DNA of 8,626 bases from NCBI GenBank assembly GCA_030743445.1, contig JASLSL010000314.1:1-8626 (forward strand). The letters are read 5' to 3'. Position numbers and translations under genes: made by a program. The stretch comes from Alphaproteobacteria bacterium (GTDB lineage: Bacteria > Pseudomonadota > Alphaproteobacteria > UBA8366). Position 1 is the stretch's first letter. Every line of letters begins with the position of its first letter. Below are positions 5,793 through 8,626 of this stretch, piece by piece. A model generated the notes under the pieces. It worked only from the letters and a program-made list of their open reading frames with translations. It was not told where the DNA came from and made no database searches.

Positions 5793-6368
5793 ATGACCGA
5801 ACATCGTCGTTTGCGCCGCAAGGCCGCCCGCATCGCGGGTCCCGTCGGCGCGCTCGTGGGCGCGTTGTTGTTGTCCGCCTGCGTCACCGATTCACCGGCA
5901 CCTGGCGAGGGCATCGGCTTTCGCGAGGCGCGGTTCCAGGAAATCTCGACGATGCAGACCTATCGGGTCTGTGTCGACGACGCCATGAAGGTCGATGCGG
6001 AAGCCCGCGCCAAGGGCAGCCCCGGCGCCTATTTGCGGGCCGCCCGGCTGTTGGAGAAGTGCGAGGCCGAGCTCGGCACCGATGTGGCCGGCGTGGCGCA
6101 GGAGGAGCGCATGCGCGCCTACGCCGTCGGTATCATCGACTACGTCAAGGGCGGCGACCTCGCCAAGGCGCAGGCCAATCTCGGCAAGTTCGAGCAGGCC
6201 TTCGCCGACTACGACCTCTACTTGCCCAACGGCGCCTCCTTCATCGACACCATGGACTTGCTGACCGGCCGCCGGCCGGTACCGAACTCCTACGACATCT
6301 CGATGCTCAACGTGAGCCGGGATCTCGGTTCGGAGCTCGAGCGCGTCCGCTTCTGGAAGCGCAACTAG
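5793..6368 (+). CDS. Lipoprotein of unknown function, helical (191 aa)
   Basis: The ATG at 5793 has AGGAG at 5781-5785; an upstream in-frame TTG at 5766 lacks a good site. A basic N-terminus (RRLRRK), a hydrophobic stretch (18-27) and the lipobox LSAC put the lipidated cysteine at residue 30. Mature residues Val-Thr-Asp follow, so Asp is at +3 and not +2, and the E. coli inner-membrane retention rule does not clearly apply. The mature part is helical and reminiscent of TPR-type hairpins (GAYLRAARLLEKCEAEL, GDLAKAQANLGKFEQAFADYDLY), but I cannot assign repeats with confidence. Cys60 and Cys90 could form a disulfide. It is the first gene of the second run, 30 bp ahead of the next. It may be the membrane-surface anchor of the proposed envelope assembly. 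Confidence 0.9.
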   Translation: MTEHRRLRRKAARIAGPVGALVGALLLSACVTDSPAPGEGIGFREARFQEISTMQTYRVCVDDAMKVDAEARAKGSPGAYLRAARLLEKCEAELGTDVAGVAQEERMRAYAVGIIDYVKGGDLAKAQANLGKFEQAFADYDLYLPNGASFIDTMDLLTGRRPVPNSYDISMLNVSRDLGSELERVRFWKRN

Positions 6369-6398
6369 GTCCGGTCCGGGATGAAAAGGAGATTGATC

Positions 6399-7304
6399 AT
6401 GCGTCATTCAAACCAACTGAAATCCGTCGGCGGCACCCTGCGTGGCGTGTTCATCGCCGGCCTGCTGGCCGCGACCGCGCTCGGCGGGTTTGCGGCCTCG
6501 CCGGCCCATGCCGCCGTCAGCAACGACGCCGCGTGGCGACCCACCGTGACCGAACGGCTGGTCAAGTTGCCAAGCTCGAGCCTCAAGAAGGCGCTCGACA
6601 AGGACTTCTCACGCTCGCCCTTGGCCGAGGCCCTGCGCGACGCCGAGGCCGAGATCACGCTCAAGGTGCAGACTCTGAAGGACCTGCAGCACGCGATCGA
6701 CCAGGCGGACGGCGAGATCAAGGTCGAGCTCAAGCACCAGTTCCTGGCCGAGAAGAAGGAATACCTGATGCTCATCCAGGGACAGCACAAGATGCGGGGC
6801 AAGCACCTCAAGACCCGCATCCGGGTCTATCAGCGCCTGCTCGGCAAGCTCGAGCGCGCGTCCGCGGCCAAGACGCCCGGGCACGCGACGCTCGTGCAGC
6901 GCCAAGCCGAAGCGCGAGTCCGGCTCGCCCGTACCTCCGAGCGAATCGACACCGACCTGTTCGCCACCAGCGTGACCTCGAACTCGAAGTACGCGCGCGA
7001 ATACGGCAAGAACATGGCGGCGATCAATGCGCTGATGGCGCGGATCGAGATCCACCCGATGAAGGGCAAGCTCGACATCGCCGGCGACGCCAAGGACAAG
7101 CCGGGCTTCGTGCGCCGGCTCCTGGTCGACGCCGAGGCCGACCTGCAGATCCTGCAACAGGAAAACGAGATCGTTGGCCTGATGGCCAAGGTGGTGGCGC
7201 TCGATGCCCTGGGGCTCTCGGAAGAGATCGCCGAGGAGCAACCGATCGACGACGACCTGCCGTCGGCCGACGTCGCCGCGGCGGTCGATCTGTTCATCAA
7301 CTAG
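6399..7304 (+). CDS. Exported coiled-coil-rich protein (301 aa)
   Basis: I chose the ATG at 6399, with AAGGAG at 6386-6391 and 7-bp spacing, over the ATG at 6381, which lies on top of that site. Residues 1-38 are a Sec signal peptide with a core at 16-33 and cleavage after AHA. The mature protein is almost wholly helical with long charged heptad-like stretches, strongest around 75-180 (EALRDAEAEITLKVQTLKDL, ELKHQFLAEKKEYLML). These suggest an extended coiled coil in the periplasm. The C-terminus is acidic (EEIAEEQPIDDDLPSAD). There are no cysteines, no catalytic motif and no family I can name. Its position between a lipoprotein and another exported helical protein suggests a structural, periplasm-bridging part of the same assembly. 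Confidence 0.9.
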   Translation: MRHSNQLKSVGGTLRGVFIAGLLAATALGGFAASPAHAAVSNDAAWRPTVTERLVKLPSSSLKKALDKDFSRSPLAEALRDAEAEITLKVQTLKDLQHAIDQADGEIKVELKHQFLAEKKEYLMLIQGQHKMRGKHLKTRIRVYQRLLGKLERASAAKTPGHATLVQRQAEARVRLARTSERIDTDLFATSVTSNSKYAREYGKNMAAINALMARIEIHPMKGKLDIAGDAKDKPGFVRRLLVDAEADLQILQQENEIVGLMAKVVALDALGLSEEIAEEQPIDDDLPSADVAAAVDLFIN

Positions 7305-7350
7305 GACACCCCCCCGTATCCCCAATGTGTCCCGAATAGGAGACGGAAAC

Positions 7351-7743
7351 ATGAAATCCAAATTGAAACTCGTTCCGGTACTGGCCCTTCTGGCGGTTCC
7401 GGCCCTGGCGCCGATCGCCGTCGCGGGCAGCGTCGAGAACATGGAACGCGAGCGTTCGATCATGCTCCAGGCCATGTTCGACCCGAACATGTCGCAACAG
7501 GAGCGGCACAAGAAGGTCGACACCTCCAAGCGACGTCTGGTCGATTTGGAGCGCATCGTGCTGCGCGACAAGTCGCTGAACGGCCGCAACACGCCGGCGA
7601 TCAAGCGCGCCTTCGCCAACTACGACCTGACTTTCCTGGTCCACAGTGCTACCGAGAAGAGCCTGACGGTCACCGACCATTGGTTCGAGCAGCTGAACCT
7701 GACGTCGAAGTCGTTGATGGTCTCGACCCGCCGGAGGCGCTAG
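7351..7743 (+). CDS. Small exported helical protein (130 aa)
   Basis: The ATG at 7351 is preceded by TAGGAGA (7337-7343). Residues 1-25 are a Sec signal peptide (KSKLKLVPVLALLAVPALAPIAVA) with cleavage likely after AVA. The mature part of about 105 residues is helical and charged (MERERSIMLQAMFD, QERHKKVDTSKRRLVDLERIVL), followed by a less charged segment (NYDLTFLVHSATEKSLTVTDHWFEQLNLTS) and a basic end RRRR. I do not recognise a family. It lies 46 bp after the coiled-coil protein and 2 bp before the ExbB-like gene. It is therefore probably co-translated with the membrane protein and may contact its periplasmic side. Confidence 0.88.
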   Translation: MKSKLKLVPVLALLAVPALAPIAVAGSVENMERERSIMLQAMFDPNMSQQERHKKVDTSKRRLVDLERIVLRDKSLNGRNTPAIKRAFANYDLTFLVHSATEKSLTVTDHWFEQLNLTSKSLMVSTRRRR

Positions 7744-7745
7744 GC

Positions 7746-8297
7746 ATGCGCGCCTCCGCGCTACCCCTCTGGGCCAAGACGATCGGCGCCGGGTCGAGGG
7801 CCCTTAGCGGTTTCCTCGGCGTCAGCGTGATCGTCTTGGCGCTGGTCGCGACGGCGACCTCGATGCAGGTCGCGGACATCGTCGACTGGGTCTCGCATAT
7901 TTTCGGGGCGCTGTTTCTGGTAATGTTCGCCGCACTCGCCTATGTCTCGCTGCTGAGCTTCGTCCAGGTCACGACCAACGGCCCGGCCGATCCCGGGCAC
8001 CGGACCTGGTTCGAGGCCGGGGTCCAGGCCGCGAACGGTATCGCCACGCTAGCGCTGACCTACACGCTGCTCGGCATCAGCCTCGGCATCAGCAGCCTTT
8101 CGGAGCAGGTCCTTACCCCCGACACGATCCAGGGCGTGATCCGCGGCCTGACCCAGCATTTCAGCATGGCGTTCATGACGACGGTGGTCGGCCTGCCGGT
8201 TTCGGCGGTGCTGCGTGCCGTCCTGCTGGTCGCCTACAGTCGATCGCGCGAGCGTCACGCGGTGCGGGCCCACGCGATCGCGCCCCAGATCCTCTGA
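7746..8297 (+). CDS. ExbB/TolQ/MotA-like inner-membrane protein (183 aa)
   Basis: The ATG at 7746 has GGAGG at 7733-7737, inside the end of the previous gene. Four hydrophobic segments are visible: about 20-40, 49-73, 98-118 and 139-163. The last two resemble the TolQ/ExbB/MotA core. ATLALTYTLLGISLGISSL (100-118) corresponds to the GLLGTVxGI segment and ends in the typical small-residue pattern. FSMAFMTTVVGLPVSAVLRAVLL (139-161) corresponds to the xALxTTxxGLxVAxPA segment, with Thr145-Thr146, Gly149 and Pro151. Members form pentameric proton channels that power ExbD-, TolR- or MotB-type partners. The large cytoplasmic loop of canonical members is short here (about 74-97). The nearest partner candidate is the small protein at 395. 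Assignment rests on motif pattern, without an alignment. Confidence 0.9.
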   Translation: MRASALPLWAKTIGAGSRALSGFLGVSVIVLALVATATSMQVADIVDWVSHIFGALFLVMFAALAYVSLLSFVQVTTNGPADPGHRTWFEAGVQAANGIATLALTYTLLGISLGISSLSEQVLTPDTIQGVIRGLTQHFSMAFMTTVVGLPVSAVLRAVLLVAYSRSRERHAVRAHAIAPQIL

Positions 8298-8321
8298 AAC
8301 CCGAACCCAAGGAGAGTCGAC

Positions 8322-8626
8322 ATGCGGTTTCTATTGTTCAACCTCGTCGTTGCAGCGGCGATCCTCTATCTCGTCACCGGCGACGACGCGGGCGCATTCC
8401 GCTGGCTCGGCCTCAATGAGGTGACGACCGAGAAGATCATCGGCCTGCGCGAGGGCGCGGTGGAAAAGATCGAAGCGGTGGCGGAGGTGGCGAAAGCCAA
8501 GCCGACGCTCGACGAAACCATCGAAAGGTCGGTAAAGCGGTTGCCCCAAACACCGCCGAAGACCAAGGCGGCCGAGACCAGGAAACCCACGATCACGCCG
8601 CCGGCGCGTCCCGACGCGGCCAAGCC
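8322..8626 (+). CDS. Single-span protein with proline-rich region, N-terminal part
   Basis: The ATG at 8322 is preceded by AAGGAGA (8309-8315), and the frame stays open to the window edge, giving 101 codons. Residues 2-18 are hydrophobic (RFLLFNLVVAAAILYLV), likely a membrane anchor, since no cleavage site is obvious. A helical charged stretch (about 33-72, EKIIGLREGAVEKIEAVAEVAKAK) follows, then a Lys/Pro-rich segment (PQTPPKTKAAETRKPTITPPARPDAAKP). Anchor plus Pro/Lys-rich spacer is the layout of TonB and TolA, the energy-transducing partners of ExbB- and TolQ-type channels, and the gene is 24 bp behind an ExbB-like gene. The decisive C-terminal domain is outside the window, so TonB/TolA-like is only a suggestion. 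Confidence 0.8.
   Translation, partial: MRFLLFNLVVAAAILYLVTGDDAGAFRWLGLNEVTTEKIIGLREGAVEKIEAVAEVAKAKPTLDETIERSVKRLPQTPPKTKAAETRKPTITPPARPDAAK

Noticed and set aside
395..8297. Zorya-type defence system based on the ExbB/ExbD-like pair
   Set aside because: No helicase, nuclease or ZorC/D/E-like protein is visible, and the ExbD-like protein lacks the large OmpA-type peptidoglycan-binding domain of ZorB.
1..8626. CRISPR array, insertion sequence, integrase or transposase
   Set aside because: I looked for regularly spaced repeats, terminal inverted repeats and recombinase motifs on both strands and saw none.

Overview
This is a high-GC, densely packed stretch with all recognisable genes on the + strand. 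Codon use strongly favours G/C at third positions. The tRNA-Glu tail ends in an encoded ACCA, and the proteins carry standard Sec, Tat and lipoprotein signals. Together these suggest a Gram-negative proteobacterium, most likely an alphaproteobacterium of the Rhodospirillales type. That taxonomic guess is inference from style, not from a marker gene.

Layout. Positions 1-45 are the 3' part of a tRNA-Glu(UUC). It is followed immediately by the C-terminal remnant of a SUMF1/formylglycine-enzyme-fold protein (to 236) that has no start of its own, so this looks like a recombination boundary at a tRNA. A first transcription unit runs from 395 to 5698. It encodes a small ExbD/MotB-like membrane protein, two tandem paralogous lytic transglycosylases, two proteins I cannot assign (540 and 181 aa), and a membrane-anchored Lon-like Ser-Lys protease without an ATPase domain. 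A 94-bp gap (5699-5792) holds a short hairpin and a promoter-like element. The second unit runs from 5793 past the right edge. It encodes a lipoprotein, two exported helical proteins, an ExbB/TolQ/MotA-like membrane protein and the start of a single-span protein with a proline-rich region.

The two units are tied together by a 25-bp element, 21/25 identical, that ends 32 and 33 bp upstream of the first ATG of each unit (338-362 and 5735-5759). This suggests joint regulation.

Working model (inference): the genes build one envelope-spanning assembly. A proton-driven ExbB-like/ExbD-like pair sits in the inner membrane. The transglycosylases open peptidoglycan, and the exported helical proteins and the lipoprotein occupy the periplasm and a membrane surface. 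A membrane-tethered Lon-like protease and two cytoplasmic proteins form the inner-face module. I recognise no described system with this composition. The missing piece, possibly an ATPase or effector, could lie beyond the right edge.
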